Positions 46,601 to 55,375 of a DNA stretch of 64,000 nt are shown piece after piece. The notes under the pieces are model-generated. The model had not been told where the DNA came from, did no database searches, and saw only the letters and a list, made by a program, of their open reading frames with translations. Made by a program: the position numbers and the translations under genes. Position 1 is the stretch's first letter. Each line of letters starts with the position of its first letter. The DNA comes from Dyadobacter subterraneus (GTDB taxonomy: Bacteria; Bacteroidota; Bacteroidia; Cytophagales; Spirosomataceae). The stretch covers positions 5,558,501 through 5,622,500 of the forward strand of contig NZ_JACYGY010000001.1 of NCBI RefSeq assembly GCF_015221875.1. The letters are read 5' to 3'.

Positions 46601-46748
46601 AAGCCGCAATCTGTACCTGAATACCAATTATAAAGGTGTGGATCCGGAAACGAGCCTTACCGGTGCAGGATCAAACCTTCAGGGCTTTGACTACTTCAAC
46701 AACCCGGGCAGCAAGTCATACATTTTCGGCGTTAACATCGGATTCTAA
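43647..46748 (+). CDS. SusC/RagA-type TonB-linked outer-membrane transporter, first pair
   Basis: This 1033-residue transporter imports a large nutrient across the outer membrane with SusD as lid. It has an SPI signal (cut near LYAQ, residue 22), a carboxypeptidase-like domain (about 24-98: VTGKVTADDGSTLPGVNI), the SusC N-terminal motif LSEVVVTALGS, a plug (LIVVDGVPINNE, LKGPAASALYGARAGNGAILYTTK) and a 22-strand-type barrel. No glycosidase or protease is adjacent, so the substrate is open. The signal peptide is very similar to that of the third SusC. SusD follows after 24 bp. It is driven by a promoter at 43571-43600. Confidence 0.94.
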   Translation: MRKFLLSLLGITLLLSNQLYAQQVNVTGKVTADDGSTLPGVNIAVKSSTNGTTTDVQGNYSLQVNQGATLIFSFIGFASKEIVVGNQSVINVTLAAGPNQLSEVVVTALGSVREKRSLGYAVSDLNGDQLAKSGEANIVQSLAGKTAGVIVTGSSGLPGASSKIVLRGPATFTGEQQPLIVVDGVPINNETVTSSAGDYPFNANLSGVNNSNRALDINPDDIESVTILKGPAASALYGARAGNGAILYTTKRGKKQKGIGVTVNYRLELSEVNKLPDLQREYAQGTSGNYITADPGPDLRHGTDDDISAGTASSWGPKISSDPSLKSYDNPGNFFKTAVSHNTNVTLSGGNDKSSFRLSLGNLTQNGIIPNTDYKRNSVRLTADSYLTDNFKVGGTVNYINSGGIKSQNGSNVAGTMLSLLRTPASFDLRQYKYDNGYNRTYFSAYDNPLYSAYENPFRDEINRVLGNIYLNYHLNKYFDVTYKLGVDSYSDRRQQIYAISSNGDDNSVGYGQVNFDNVNSRDIYGDLIFRGEVKPSDKFGINYTVGHNVTSANFYDNFQRGRNLTVQNFYNLGNASELYASNDTQRKFTTAVFGQLDFDYASQIYVSLTGRNEWSSTFGKSKNNFFYPSANVSWVFSELFSSDIVSFGKLRYAYSEAGISPSAYRNQTYFGKPSFTDGFTNGLSFPYNGVNGYSYYNQIVGNTNLKPERVIGNEIGLNLKFLKQRFDLDLTVYNQKTEDILLNRPTAPASGFTAEYTNSGQLRNRGVEVMISANAIKTPNFSWDISLNWSKNVSKVLKLAEGVQELSLESAFTGIGGYAIVGEPLGVLYGSKWQRNDKGDLIIGSNGIPLQETAQGNIGNPYPKWLSNLRNSFTYKGITLTALIDVRHGGSIWNGTYARLNRIGVTKESADRERTYVIPGVTASGEPNTKEITALSYFSSYVGDGGAAAEQFVENVNWFRLREVGLSYRFKFKKYANYVDVSFTSRNLYLNTNYKGVDPETSLTGAGSNLQGFDYFNNPGSKSYIFGVNIGF

Positions 46749-46772
46749 TTTCCATAAAGCATTTCAATTATT

Positions 46773-48155
46773 ATGAAAAAGATATTATTCACATTTCTCG
46801 CCCTGACCGCTGTCGCAACGTCGTGCAAGGATAAATTTGACGAATATGGGGTTAACCCCAACGATCCGGAAACTGTTACCGCGGCTTCGCTGCTTACAGG
46901 TGCAGAAGTTTCAACATTTGCAGCCTATGGCGGGCAGCTCGGACGCGTTACGAGTATGCTGGTGCAGCAGACCGCCGGAACTTCGGAAGGATCTCAAACA
47001 CAAGCCTTTGCAAATTACACAATCACAGAAGCTGACGTTGTCAATGAATGGGCCAATTTGTATAACGGTTCATTAAATAACAGTCTGACGCTGATTAATG
47101 ATTATGGTGCGGAGAATCCTTATTACGCCGGGATGGCAAAAATTATTACTGCACTGAATCTTGGCGTAGCTACTGATCTCTGGGGTGATGTTCCGTATAC
47201 CGAAGCCATTAAAGCACTCTCCGGAAATTTCAATCCAAAATATGACAAACAGGAAGACGTAATCAAAAGTATCCAGACATTACTTGATGAAGCAATTACC
47301 GCGCTTAGTTCAGCGCCGACGGCCAATAAATTCATTCCCGGATCAGATGATTTAATTTTTGGAGGTGATACCAAAAACTGGATTAATGCGGCTTATATTA
47401 TCAAAGCGCGTTATGCCAACCGTTTAAGTCAAAGCGATCCTTCCGGAAGTGCTACCAAAGCTTTGGAATATCTTGCCAAAGTAGACCCTACCCTTCCTGA
47501 TATGAATGCGGTCTTTTTCAATACGGGTAATACATACAATCAATGGTATGACTATTACAACAACCGTACGAATTATCTGAAAATGGGCAAGTTTTTTGTA
47601 GATTATCTGGTAACGACAGCAGATCCGCGCCTTCCGTTTTTTGCCACAAAAGATGAGGATGGAAACTACTCCGGAACGCCTGCGGATGACCAGGATCAAA
47701 CTACAACCTCAGATCCGGGACCGGGAATTGCCTCGGCAGATTCTCCAATCGGACTGGCAACTTATGCAGAAGCCAAGTTTATTGAAGCCGAAGCTCAGTT
47801 GAGATTGGGCAAAACGGCAGATGCAGCAACCGCATTCAATGAAGCAGTGGAAGCATCTGTGGAACGTGTAACGGGAAATGCAATTTCCGCAGCTTTTAAA
47901 ACCAGCACCGCCTCAGAAACTGCCGCAACTTTGACATTGGAAAAACTGATTATGCAAAAATACGTTGCGCTCTTTACACAGATCGAGCCATACAATGATT
48001 TCAGAAGAACTGGTTTCCCAAAACTTACAGCAAATCCAAATTCATCGAAACAGCAAATTCCTGTACGCCTGCCGACATCCCAAGATGAGCGCGTGAACAA
48101 TCCGAATGCCACTGTTGTAGATGATATTTACACGCCGGTTTGGTGGGACAAATAG
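46773..48155 (+). CDS. SusD/RagB-family nutrient-binding lipoprotein, first pair
   Basis: This 460-residue lipoprotein (lipobox ATSC, Cys18) begins its mature part with CKDKFDEYGVNPNDPETV, the usual start of SusD-like_2 proteins. LWGDVPYTEAI and LMQKYVALFTQIEPYNDFRRTGFPKL are conserved blocks; the helical TPR-like scaffold is expected. It works as the surface lid of the adjacent SusC. Its ligand is unknown. A clear terminator 27 bp past the stop ends this operon. Confidence 0.92.
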   Translation: MKKILFTFLALTAVATSCKDKFDEYGVNPNDPETVTAASLLTGAEVSTFAAYGGQLGRVTSMLVQQTAGTSEGSQTQAFANYTITEADVVNEWANLYNGSLNNSLTLINDYGAENPYYAGMAKIITALNLGVATDLWGDVPYTEAIKALSGNFNPKYDKQEDVIKSIQTLLDEAITALSSAPTANKFIPGSDDLIFGGDTKNWINAAYIIKARYANRLSQSDPSGSATKALEYLAKVDPTLPDMNAVFFNTGNTYNQWYDYYNNRTNYLKMGKFFVDYLVTTADPRLPFFATKDEDGNYSGTPADDQDQTTTSDPGPGIASADSPIGLATYAEAKFIEAEAQLRLGKTADAATAFNEAVEASVERVTGNAISAAFKTSTASETAATLTLEKLIMQKYVALFTQIEPYNDFRRTGFPKLTANPNSSKQQIPVRLPTSQDERVNNPNATVVDDIYTPVWWDK

Positions 48156-48181
48156 GATATTTCAAAGTTTTTAACTTCATA

Positions 48182-48220
48182 GAAGAGTTGCTCAAGATTT
48201 TTGGGCAACTCTTCTTTTTT
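48182..48220 (+). terminator. Terminator of the first SusC/SusD operon
   Basis: GAAGAGTTGC (48182-48191) pairs with GCAACTCTTC (48205-48214), followed by TTTTTT. Confidence 0.88.
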
Positions 48221-48313
48221 ATGGGTTATGAAAATATTTATTAAAGAATTTGATGGTTCGTGTAAAATTTGGTGACATGTGATGATTCCCAAATTAAATT
48301 CTGAAATCACTTC

Positions 48314-48351
48314 CAAAAGGTAACTTCTTTAACATAAAAAGTTACCTTTTG
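48314..48351. repeat. Inverted repeat in the first/second SusC intergenic region
   Basis: CAAAAGGTAACTT and AAGTTACCTTTTG are a perfect 13-bp inverted repeat with a 12-nt loop, 100 bp beyond the operon terminator. It may be a second terminator or a binding site. Confidence 0.55.
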
Positions 48352-48367
48352 CTCCTTATAGACGATC

Positions 48368-48720
48368 ATTAAACGTATATTATATTAATTTGAAGTATTT
48401 TCTTCTATTAGAATGAAATTGGCAATAATAAGATCGTATTTCATTACGATTCGCAATTTTAGCTTCCGCTTTCCCTTTGTGCTTCATTACAAATACGTTC
48501 AAACACATAATTTAATAATGTCATTTAAAAATGGTTTCGTTATATTTTTAATGAAATCATAGAATCAAAATTATATTGTAAAACATCCCCTTTAAATGAA
48601 AATATTGCAGTGAAAATCATATATAGCCAAAGTAAATTTTGATCTTATCGAAAAAAAACCTTGTTTCACTTGAAACAATACTTACTTTTATATCGTTGAA
48701 GTTCCAAAACAAACCTAACT
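48368..48720 (+). repeat. Upstream block homologous to that of the third SusC
   Basis: Blocks ATTAAACGTA, TTGGCAAT, GATTCGCAAT, CAAAGTAAATTTTGAT, ACCTTGT and TTGAAACAATA occur in the same order at 54986-55360, with nearly the same spacing in the first half (51-52 bp, then 29 bp). The last ACCTTGT...TACTTTT block is the promoter. This indicates duplication of the control region along with the SusC/SusD genes. Confidence 0.75.
48661..48690 (+). promoter_or_regulatory. Promoter upstream of the second SusC/SusD operon
   Basis: TTG at 48661-48663, 19 nt, then TACTTTTA at 48683-48690; the last base differs from consensus G. Start near 48697 would give a leader of about 370 nt before the SusC ATG at 49070. 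Confidence 0.6.
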
Positions 48721-48733
48721 ACCTATACTCATA

Positions 48734-48874
48734 ATGTCAAAAATTATACTTTCACCAGAAGGAAGTTTGTGCATGGATGCACAAGTATATTCCAAATTTC
48801 GAGAAGCATCAGGCACTCGGTTTCTTTTGAGTATCATCTTTCAGAATAAAATTCAGAGATTTCTCAAACCTTAA
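48734..48874 (+). CDS. Small ORF in the leader of the second SusC
   Basis: ATG at 48734 opens 46 codons ending in TAA at 48872-48874; the peptide starts MSKIILSPEGSLCMDAQVYS and ends basic (KIQRFLKP). It sits right after the promoter, at about the same distance as the SusC start in the homologous third unit. No homology to a known family and no recognisable ribosome-binding site. It could be a real short peptide, a leader peptide, or a chance frame left by rearrangement. Confidence 0.25.
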   Translation: MSKIILSPEGSLCMDAQVYSKFREASGTRFLLSIIFQNKIQRFLKP

Positions 48875-48963
48875 ATCATCCCCCTAGAAACAAATTTTTA
48901 AAGAGAATTACTAAACCGTTTTAGTTTAGTAGACCTGCAATTCGAAAATAACTTTTCGAATTG
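48767..48963 (+). promoter_or_regulatory. Hairpin-rich leader segment upstream of the second SusC
   Basis: Three inverted repeats occur in the predicted leader: TTGTGCAT/ATGCACAA (48767-48784), TACTAAAC/GTTTAGTA (48909-48931) and CAATTCGAAAA/TTTTCGAATTG (48938-48963, perfect 11-bp stem with TAAC loop). None is followed by a long T run. They lie 107 bp or more before the SusC start, in the extra sequence that the third unit lacks. Confidence 0.5.
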
Positions 48964-49069
48964 TCTTATTCCATTATGTCCTGTTTTTCATGTAACCGAA
49001 TTTAACATCCTGTATTTAAAGTTTGCGATTACCCATAATTTGTATTACCAACCTAACTTATAATTATAA

Positions 49070-52000
49070 ATGAAGAAAGTTTTACTGTGGAGCATCCTCT
49101 GGATATGCTCCTGCTCATCTTTGCTATGGGCTCAGGACAGACAGGTTACAGGTACTGTAACGTCTGGGGAAGACGGGTCATATTTGCCCGGTGTAAACGT
49201 TGTCTTAAAAGGTACAAGTGTAGGAACTACAACGGATACAAAAGGAAGCTACAAAATCAGTGTACCGAACGGAGGAAGTCTTACTTTTTCCTTTATCGGT
49301 TTTAAAACGCAGGATGTTGTTTTGGGTAATAAATCGGTGGTTGACGTAGGTTTGGTTCCCGATTTTCAGCAGTTGGGAGAAGTTGTTATTACCACAGCAG
49401 GTGGTTTTCAAACTAAAACCAAAGAATTAGGTACAGCCGCGGCGGTGGTTACCTCCCAGGTTCTTACCGCCGGAAAAGCAGTGAATATTGCAAGTGGTTT
49501 GCAAGGTAAAGTAGCCGGTTTTCAGATTAGTGGGACAAGCAGTGGGGTGAATCCGGAATATCGTCTTGTTTTACGTGGACAGCGTTCACTTACCGGTAAC
49601 AACCAGGCACTTGTGGTTTTGGATAATGTGATTGTTCCTTCCAATGTATTGAGCAATTTGAACCCAAATGACGTTGATCAGGTCGTAATTTTGAATGGTT
49701 CCGGAGCTGCTGCACTTTATGGTTCGCAGGCGTCAAATGGTGCTGTTTTGATTACCACCAAAAGAGGTAAAAACGGTAGAACTGAAATTAGCTTATCTCA
49801 AACAGTACAGGCTCAGCAAGTTGCATTTTTACCAAAAATCCAGAAAAAATTTGGTGCGGGTGGTAGCGCTTATGGAATCAACGGCGTGGGTTCTCCTACG
49901 TATAGCTATTTGGAAAACCAGTCGTATGGGCCCGCATTTGACGGTGTTGTAAGACCAATCGGTTCTCCATTAGAAGATGGAAGCCAGGATTCTACTGCTT
50001 ACTCCTATAAAAACGGACATGACAAATTCTGGAATGTCGGCCTTACTAGCCAGACTGATTTTTCCCTTACCAGCGGTGATGATAAATCAAGTTTGTATGT
50101 ATCCGGCCAGTTTGTAAAAACCCAAGGAACAACCCCGGGTGACAAATTCAACCGTGCCAATTTACGTGTGAATGGTTCACGCAAAATTGGTAAAATCGTG
50201 AATGTTACATACAGTACTTCTTTTGCTCCAAACCGTTACGATATCACTTCCCAAACAGGAACGATTTATTCAAGTATGTTGAATATGCCGTCGAACGTGG
50301 ATATAACAAAATATAAAAACTGGCGTACTGACAAGTTTGCCAACCCGAACGGATTTTACAATCCATGGTATCTGAACCCGTATTTTGTAGCTGAAACCAA
50401 TCGTGAAATCGATAAAAATGATTATCTGACTGGTAACCTTGAAATTAAAATTACTCCAATCAAAGGATTGGATCTGATTGCACGTCAGGGTATTTCAAGC
50501 AGATATTTTACAAATAAATACACAAATGAAGGCTTCACTTATACTGACTATGCAAAAAATACCGAGTCAAGCTCGAAATCGGATATTCCTGCATCAGTAA
50601 CAGAAACAAGCAATAACACTATGCAGCTTTTGACTGACGTGCTGGCGCAGTTCAACAAAACGGTCGGCGTGTTCAACTTCAACCTTATTGCAGGCGGTCA
50701 GTTAACTCAAAATGATGCAAAATATTTGACCACCGGAATCAGTGGTCTTGTTGTAAAAGATTTGTATAACCTGAGCAACGGTACTGGTTCACCTTCTTAT
50801 GCAGAAGCTGATTTCAGAACACGTCAGGTGGGTGCTTACGGAAAATTGACTGTTGGTTTTAAAGACTTCCTTTTCCTGAATGCAACTGGCCGTAATGACT
50901 GGGATTCAAGATTGGCAGCAAACAACCGTTCGTTTTTCTATCCATCGGTTGATCTTTCGTTTGTAGCAAGTGAAGCAATTCCTTTGATTCACCAAAGCAA
51001 AATCATCAACTATTTGAAAATTCGCGGCGGGTTGTCAAAAGTTGGTCAGGTAAACCTTGGAAATGGTTCAGATCCTAACAATTTCGGTGCTTACCAGCTT
51101 CTGCCAACATTCAGCAGTAACACAAGTTATGGTACAGCGAATGGTTTTCCTTACGGAAGCCTGGCCGGTTATTCCCTAAGTAACACGCTGGTATCAAACA
51201 ACTTGAAACCTGAAATTACAAAAGGTTATGAAGTAGGTTTTGACTTAAATCTTCTTGACGACCGCATTACAACCAACGTTACCTGGTTCGATACAAAAAC
51301 CGATAATCAAACTGTGACAACGTCTTTGTCCAACAGTACAGGTTTCAGCAATTTGCTTACCAATGTCGGACAAACACAAAGCAAAGGACTTGAATTAAGC
51401 CTGCACGTAACTCCGGTAAGAACTGAACACTGGAATGTAACGCTTGGTGGAAATTACACTTACCTGAAAAATACAGTTAATTATATTTCCGCAGATTTGC
51501 CAACTCTGACGCTGTCAACTTCTGGTAACGCTATTTCTTCTGCCGTTGCGGGTATGTCTTTCCCGGTAATTATGGGTTATGATTATGAAAGAGATCCACA
51601 AGGACGCGTGATCGTTAACTCTTCAACTGGGTTGCCAACACAAACGGAAAACCTTCAGGTTCTTGGAAATGCTACTGCGAAAAACCGTGTAGGTATGGAT
51701 GCAAACATCAGCTACAAATCACTTCGTCTTTCAGTTTTGTTTGAATACCGTGGCGGATACAAAGTATTCAACGGTATCGGTACAGAAATGGACTGGTCAG
51801 GAACGGGTTACAGAACTGCTGTTTATAACCGCGAAAGTTTTGTATTCCCAAATTCTGTGTACCAGGCTGCGGACGGAACTTACGTAGAAAACAAAACAAT
51901 TACCATTGCTAACGGAAACGGAAATAATGGATTCTGGTCTGACGGTATCAACCGTAATGTTACTTCAAACTACGTTACATCCGGTAATTTCATCAAACTA

Positions 52001-52240
52001 AGAGAGATTTCTCTTTCTTATTCTCTGCCTTCTTCATTGCTGAGCAAATCGCATTTTATCAAAGATGTTACCATCAGTGCTCAGGGACGGAATTTATTTC
52101 TTTGGATGGCAAAAGACAACTTGTATACAGATCCTGAATACAGCAGCGCAGGTGCAGGTAATAACGGTACAGGTCTTAACAGCTTAAACCAGACACCTCC
52201 TTCACGCTATTTTGGTGGTACGGTGGCGTTTAAATTTTAA
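49070..52240 (+). CDS. SusC/RagA-type TonB-linked outer-membrane transporter, second pair
   Basis: This 1056-residue transporter has a signal peptide ending near LLWAQD (residue 21), a carboxypeptidase-like domain (VTGTVTSGEDGSYLPGVNV), the motif LGEVVITTAGG and a plug with LVVLDNVIVPSNV and LNGSGAAALYGSQASNGAVLITTK, followed by a long barrel. The DNVIVP segment replaces the common DGVP in the plug, a small divergence from the other two. The companion SusD follows after about 38 bp. The gene has an unusually long upstream region (914 bp from the previous stop). Confidence 0.94.
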   Translation: MKKVLLWSILWICSCSSLLWAQDRQVTGTVTSGEDGSYLPGVNVVLKGTSVGTTTDTKGSYKISVPNGGSLTFSFIGFKTQDVVLGNKSVVDVGLVPDFQQLGEVVITTAGGFQTKTKELGTAAAVVTSQVLTAGKAVNIASGLQGKVAGFQISGTSSGVNPEYRLVLRGQRSLTGNNQALVVLDNVIVPSNVLSNLNPNDVDQVVILNGSGAAALYGSQASNGAVLITTKRGKNGRTEISLSQTVQAQQVAFLPKIQKKFGAGGSAYGINGVGSPTYSYLENQSYGPAFDGVVRPIGSPLEDGSQDSTAYSYKNGHDKFWNVGLTSQTDFSLTSGDDKSSLYVSGQFVKTQGTTPGDKFNRANLRVNGSRKIGKIVNVTYSTSFAPNRYDITSQTGTIYSSMLNMPSNVDITKYKNWRTDKFANPNGFYNPWYLNPYFVAETNREIDKNDYLTGNLEIKITPIKGLDLIARQGISSRYFTNKYTNEGFTYTDYAKNTESSSKSDIPASVTETSNNTMQLLTDVLAQFNKTVGVFNFNLIAGGQLTQNDAKYLTTGISGLVVKDLYNLSNGTGSPSYAEADFRTRQVGAYGKLTVGFKDFLFLNATGRNDWDSRLAANNRSFFYPSVDLSFVASEAIPLIHQSKIINYLKIRGGLSKVGQVNLGNGSDPNNFGAYQLLPTFSSNTSYGTANGFPYGSLAGYSLSNTLVSNNLKPEITKGYEVGFDLNLLDDRITTNVTWFDTKTDNQTVTTSLSNSTGFSNLLTNVGQTQSKGLELSLHVTPVRTEHWNVTLGGNYTYLKNTVNYISADLPTLTLSTSGNAISSAVAGMSFPVIMGYDYERDPQGRVIVNSSTGLPTQTENLQVLGNATAKNRVGMDANISYKSLRLSVLFEYRGGYKVFNGIGTEMDWSGTGYRTAVYNRESFVFPNSVYQAADGTYVENKTITIANGNGNNGFWSDGINRNVTSNYVTSGNFIKLREISLSYSLPSSLLSKSHFIKDVTISAQGRNLFLWMAKDNLYTDPEYSSAGAGNNGTGLNSLNQTPPSRYFGGTVAFKF

Positions 52241-52278
52241 CGATCCAATTCAGATCTCGATTTAATAAATTGAAAAAA

Positions 52279-53844
52279 ATGAAAAAAATACATATAGCTA
52301 CTTTTCTGATTTTATCAGTGCTTGGTACGTCATGTAATGACTATCTGGATGTTAACACCAATACAAACCAGGCTACAACGGTTTCACCTGAACTTGTACT
52401 TCCACAGGCAATTGCAGCAACAGCTCAGGTTTTGAACCGATACAATACCTATGGAATGGAAACCGGCGGCTATGGAGCCAATGCGGGTGGATATGGAGGT
52501 TTTAATGAATTGGTTACTTACAACTACAACTCTAACAACTTCTCTGATCTTTGGCCAAATACCTATGACAATCTTCAGGATTTTCAATATATCATTGATA
52601 ATACCGAAGGAAAAGATAGCTACGGTTTTTACAACGCAGCAGCAAAAATCATGAAAGCACATGGTTTTCAGTTACTTGTTGATACTTATGGCAACGTTCC
52701 CTACACTGACGCTTTAAAAGGAGCAAATCTTTTGACTCCTAAATATGATGAAGCGGCGGCAATTTACACAGATCTTGCAGCACAGCTTGACATTGCCATT
52801 GCTACAATTAATAAAGGAAACGCAGCAAAAGAAGCAGGTACAACCATGATCAATCTTGGTGCGGCGGATGTTCTTTTTAAAGGTGACATGACAAAATGGT
52901 TGCAGCTGGCAAATACAATCAAGTTAAGACTTATTGTACGTGCGACGGGTAAAACTACTTTTGCAAATACCGCTTTTGATGTAGCAGGTTTCTTAAAAGA
53001 AGATGCATTGATCAACCCTGGATATACAAGAGATGCCAACAGACAAAATCCGCAATGGAATCAGTGGGCATATACTTACACCGGATCAGCTGCTACAAAA
53101 TCCTGGATCCCGACCAACTTCATTTTGAGTTTTTACGATGGAAGTAAGTTGAAAGATGAAGGAAGAGGAAGTGCTATTTACTACAAATTTCCGGCGACAG
53201 GCGTAAACCAGCTTGGTGTTGAAAATAACTCTGTACCATCAAGCCCAACCGGTGGATTCTGGTATTCAGGAACGGACCGCACAGGAACTACCGCGGGTGA
53301 CGTGCCAGGTACTTTAAAAGGTCCGGATGCAGGTTATCCTGTGATCACAGTTGCTGAAAGTGATTTTCTTCAGGCGGAAGCAGTTGTAAGAGGAATATTG
53401 AAAACCGGAGATGCAAAAACGCTTTTTGAAAGTGGAATAAAAGCTTCTTTTGATTATATCTACCAATTACCGGATGGCACGCTTTCAGGTGATGCAGCTG
53501 GTGATGCAGCAAAATACATCGCCGATAATCAGTCAACTTATCTTGCAAACTTTACGCTGGCAACAACAGACGCCCGTAAAATCGAAGCGATCATTACCCA
53601 GAAATATATAGCGCTGAATTTTGTAAACAGTAATGAAGGCTGGAATGAATATCGCCGGACTGGCTACCCTGCTGTGAGTGGTACAAGTGCACGCGGAACT
53701 TTTGCATCAACAGTTTCTCAAAGCCCTCGCCCGGACAGACTGCCTACCAGAATATTGTATCCGGCTTCAGAAGCTTCATTCAATGCAGCTAATTTACCGC
53801 AAGGAATCAGTCCTTTCACAACACTTATTTTCTGGGCAAAATAA
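52279..53844 (+). CDS. SusD/RagB-family nutrient-binding lipoprotein, second pair
   Basis: I choose the ATG at 52279 (MKKIHIATFLILSVLGTSC, Cys19 as lipidated residue); the frame extends 9 bp upstream to a TTG. The 521-residue protein starts its mature part with CNDYLDVNTNTNQATTVSPELVLPQA and contains TYGNVPYTDALKG and QKYIALNFVNSNEGWNEYRRTGYP, typical of SusD-like_2 members. It is the partner lid of the preceding SusC. The DUF1735 lipoprotein follows 11 bp after its stop, so three genes form one operon. Confidence 0.92.
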   Translation: MKKIHIATFLILSVLGTSCNDYLDVNTNTNQATTVSPELVLPQAIAATAQVLNRYNTYGMETGGYGANAGGYGGFNELVTYNYNSNNFSDLWPNTYDNLQDFQYIIDNTEGKDSYGFYNAAAKIMKAHGFQLLVDTYGNVPYTDALKGANLLTPKYDEAAAIYTDLAAQLDIAIATINKGNAAKEAGTTMINLGAADVLFKGDMTKWLQLANTIKLRLIVRATGKTTFANTAFDVAGFLKEDALINPGYTRDANRQNPQWNQWAYTYTGSAATKSWIPTNFILSFYDGSKLKDEGRGSAIYYKFPATGVNQLGVENNSVPSSPTGGFWYSGTDRTGTTAGDVPGTLKGPDAGYPVITVAESDFLQAEAVVRGILKTGDAKTLFESGIKASFDYIYQLPDGTLSGDAAGDAAKYIADNQSTYLANFTLATTDARKIEAIITQKYIALNFVNSNEGWNEYRRTGYPAVSGTSARGTFASTVSQSPRPDRLPTRILYPASEASFNAANLPQGISPFTTLIFWAK

Positions 53845-53855
53845 AAAAGAAACTT

Positions 53856-54758
53856 ATGAAACGATCCATAATAAAATCTATATTTTTTCTGGCAGCGGCA
53901 TTCAGTCTGACATCATGTCTGGACGGTGATGACCAGAATATTCCAGCTGATTCTTCACAATCAATTCTTGAACTTTTGTATGTACCACCAGGAGGAACTA
54001 CCATTAATTCAGGATTGACCTACTATGCTGACGCCGCATTAACCTATCCGGCAACGGATGAGGCTGATACTGCTACTTTTGTAGTGTCACTTCAAGGATC
54101 AAAGGAATTAAGTAAAGACCTGACTATAAATCTGGTTGTGGATGCAAATGCTGCGAATGATAATTTTGCCAGTGATTCTATTGACTACAAAATAATGCCT
54201 GATAGTCTGTTTACCTTGATCAGCAAAACAGCTGTGATCAAGGCTGGGCAACGTTCTGCGGAGTTTAAGGTAATTTTCTACCCGTCCAAAATTAATGCAA
54301 CTGAAAATTACGCTTTGCCGGTTACTGCGACCAATGACGGAAATATTGACATAAGCTCAAACTTTGGCCATATCTATTTCCATGCTATTGGAAATCCAAT
54401 TGGTGGAGCTTATTCCTGGAATTATGACCGGTACAACAGCCAAGATAAATCAGGTGCATACAGTGGCTTTCAGGACGCGACTATTTTCTCTCCTGTAAAT
54501 CCAACTACCGTAAAAGCTGAATCAGGTTATTTGGCAGTACATTATCTAATATCATTTACAAATACAGATGGCATACTATCCGACTTCTCTGCGGTAATTG
54601 ATCCTGATGACGTAGCCGATATTTTTGCCGCAAATACAGTTACTATTATTACCGCACCTACAATTACTGTAAGTGAAAACAACACCAAGTTTGTTTTAAA
54701 CTATGTTGTATTTAACGGTACTGCTTATAGAAATATATCAGACACTTTCTACAAATAA
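53856..54758 (+). CDS. DUF1735 lipoprotein in the second SusC/SusD operon
   Basis: This 300-residue protein has an SPII signal (MKRSIIKSIFFLAAAFSLTSC, Cys21) and a DUF1735-like beta-sandwich (about 60-180; VVSLQGSKELSKDLTINLVVDANAAND..., with YKIMPDSLFTL and VIKAGQRSAEFKV). DUF1735 domains occur in surface glycan-binding proteins and related lipoproteins of Bacteroidota. The C-terminal half (IYFHAIGNPIGGAYSWNYDRY...) is not recognised. It likely helps to capture the substrate of the second SusC. A very strong hairpin follows. Confidence 0.85.
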   Translation: MKRSIIKSIFFLAAAFSLTSCLDGDDQNIPADSSQSILELLYVPPGGTTINSGLTYYADAALTYPATDEADTATFVVSLQGSKELSKDLTINLVVDANAANDNFASDSIDYKIMPDSLFTLISKTAVIKAGQRSAEFKVIFYPSKINATENYALPVTATNDGNIDISSNFGHIYFHAIGNPIGGAYSWNYDRYNSQDKSGAYSGFQDATIFSPVNPTTVKAESGYLAVHYLISFTNTDGILSDFSAVIDPDDVADIFAANTVTIITAPTITVSENNTKFVLNYVVFNGTAYRNISDTFYK

Positions 54759-54771
54759 CAAAAGCAGGATT

Positions 54772-54826
54772 AAATAAGAGCGGGGGAAGAGACACGAGTC
54801 ATGTGTCTCTTCCCCCGCTCTTATTT
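54772..54826. terminator. Long perfect-stem terminator of the second SusC/SusD operon
   Basis: The arms 54772-54795 and 54803-54826 are perfectly complementary over 24 bp (core GCGGGGGAAGAGACAC/GTGTCTCTTCCCCCGC) around a 7-nt loop. The GC-rich core and flanking A/T sequence allow bidirectional termination. Confidence 0.88.
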
Positions 54827-54985
54827 GTAACCTTTATTTGTAATAAGTAAACTTTATAAAATTAAAATTACAGAGATTACTTTTATTCTTAAAAAAATAT
54901 TACGCTCCAAATATAATTCTGAAAAATGGCTTCAAGTGCGCTTTTTTACCGACTTGTAACCAAACTTAGAAGAACAAATTGTACC

Positions 54986-55360
54986 ATTAAACGTAGATTA
55001 TAGAAGTTTAATGATTTTGTTAAAATAAAATTAAAAATTGGCAATGTTTGAAGCCATTTTTTGGATGATTCGCAATAAGGACTGACAATTATTGATTTAC
55101 GTATCCTGCTTACCGTTCAGGATATGACGTCATTTTAATTTAACAATATATTAATAATCCTATTTTATCAGGGATCTGAATGACTGAAAACACAATTGCA
55201 ATTTTCACATTTAATACTGGATAATTACTAAGATTTATAATATTATTTTATGAAATTAGGTATAGTACCAAAGTAAATTTTGATAATTTGCAAAAATACC
55301 TTGTAATGGTTGAAACAATAATTACTTTTGCAACATTAAATTTTCTTAATAAAACCTAAC
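54986..55360 (+). repeat. Upstream block homologous to that of the second SusC
   Basis: Carries the same ordered blocks as 48368-48720 (ATTAAACGTA at 54986, TTGGCAAT at 55038, GATTCGCAAT at 55067, CAAAGTAAATTTTGAT at about 55270) and ends with the promoter and an AAACCTAAC stretch. The 617-bp gap between the DUF1735 stop and the third SusC holds no other gene I can support. Confidence 0.75.
55301..55330 (+). promoter_or_regulatory. Promoter of the third SusC/SusD operon
   Basis: TTG at 55301-55303, 19 nt, then TACTTTTG at 55323-55330, a full consensus match. The expected start near 55337 leaves a leader of about 40 nt before the ATG. Confidence 0.75.
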
Positions 55361-55375
55361 ATAATTATTCTAAGT

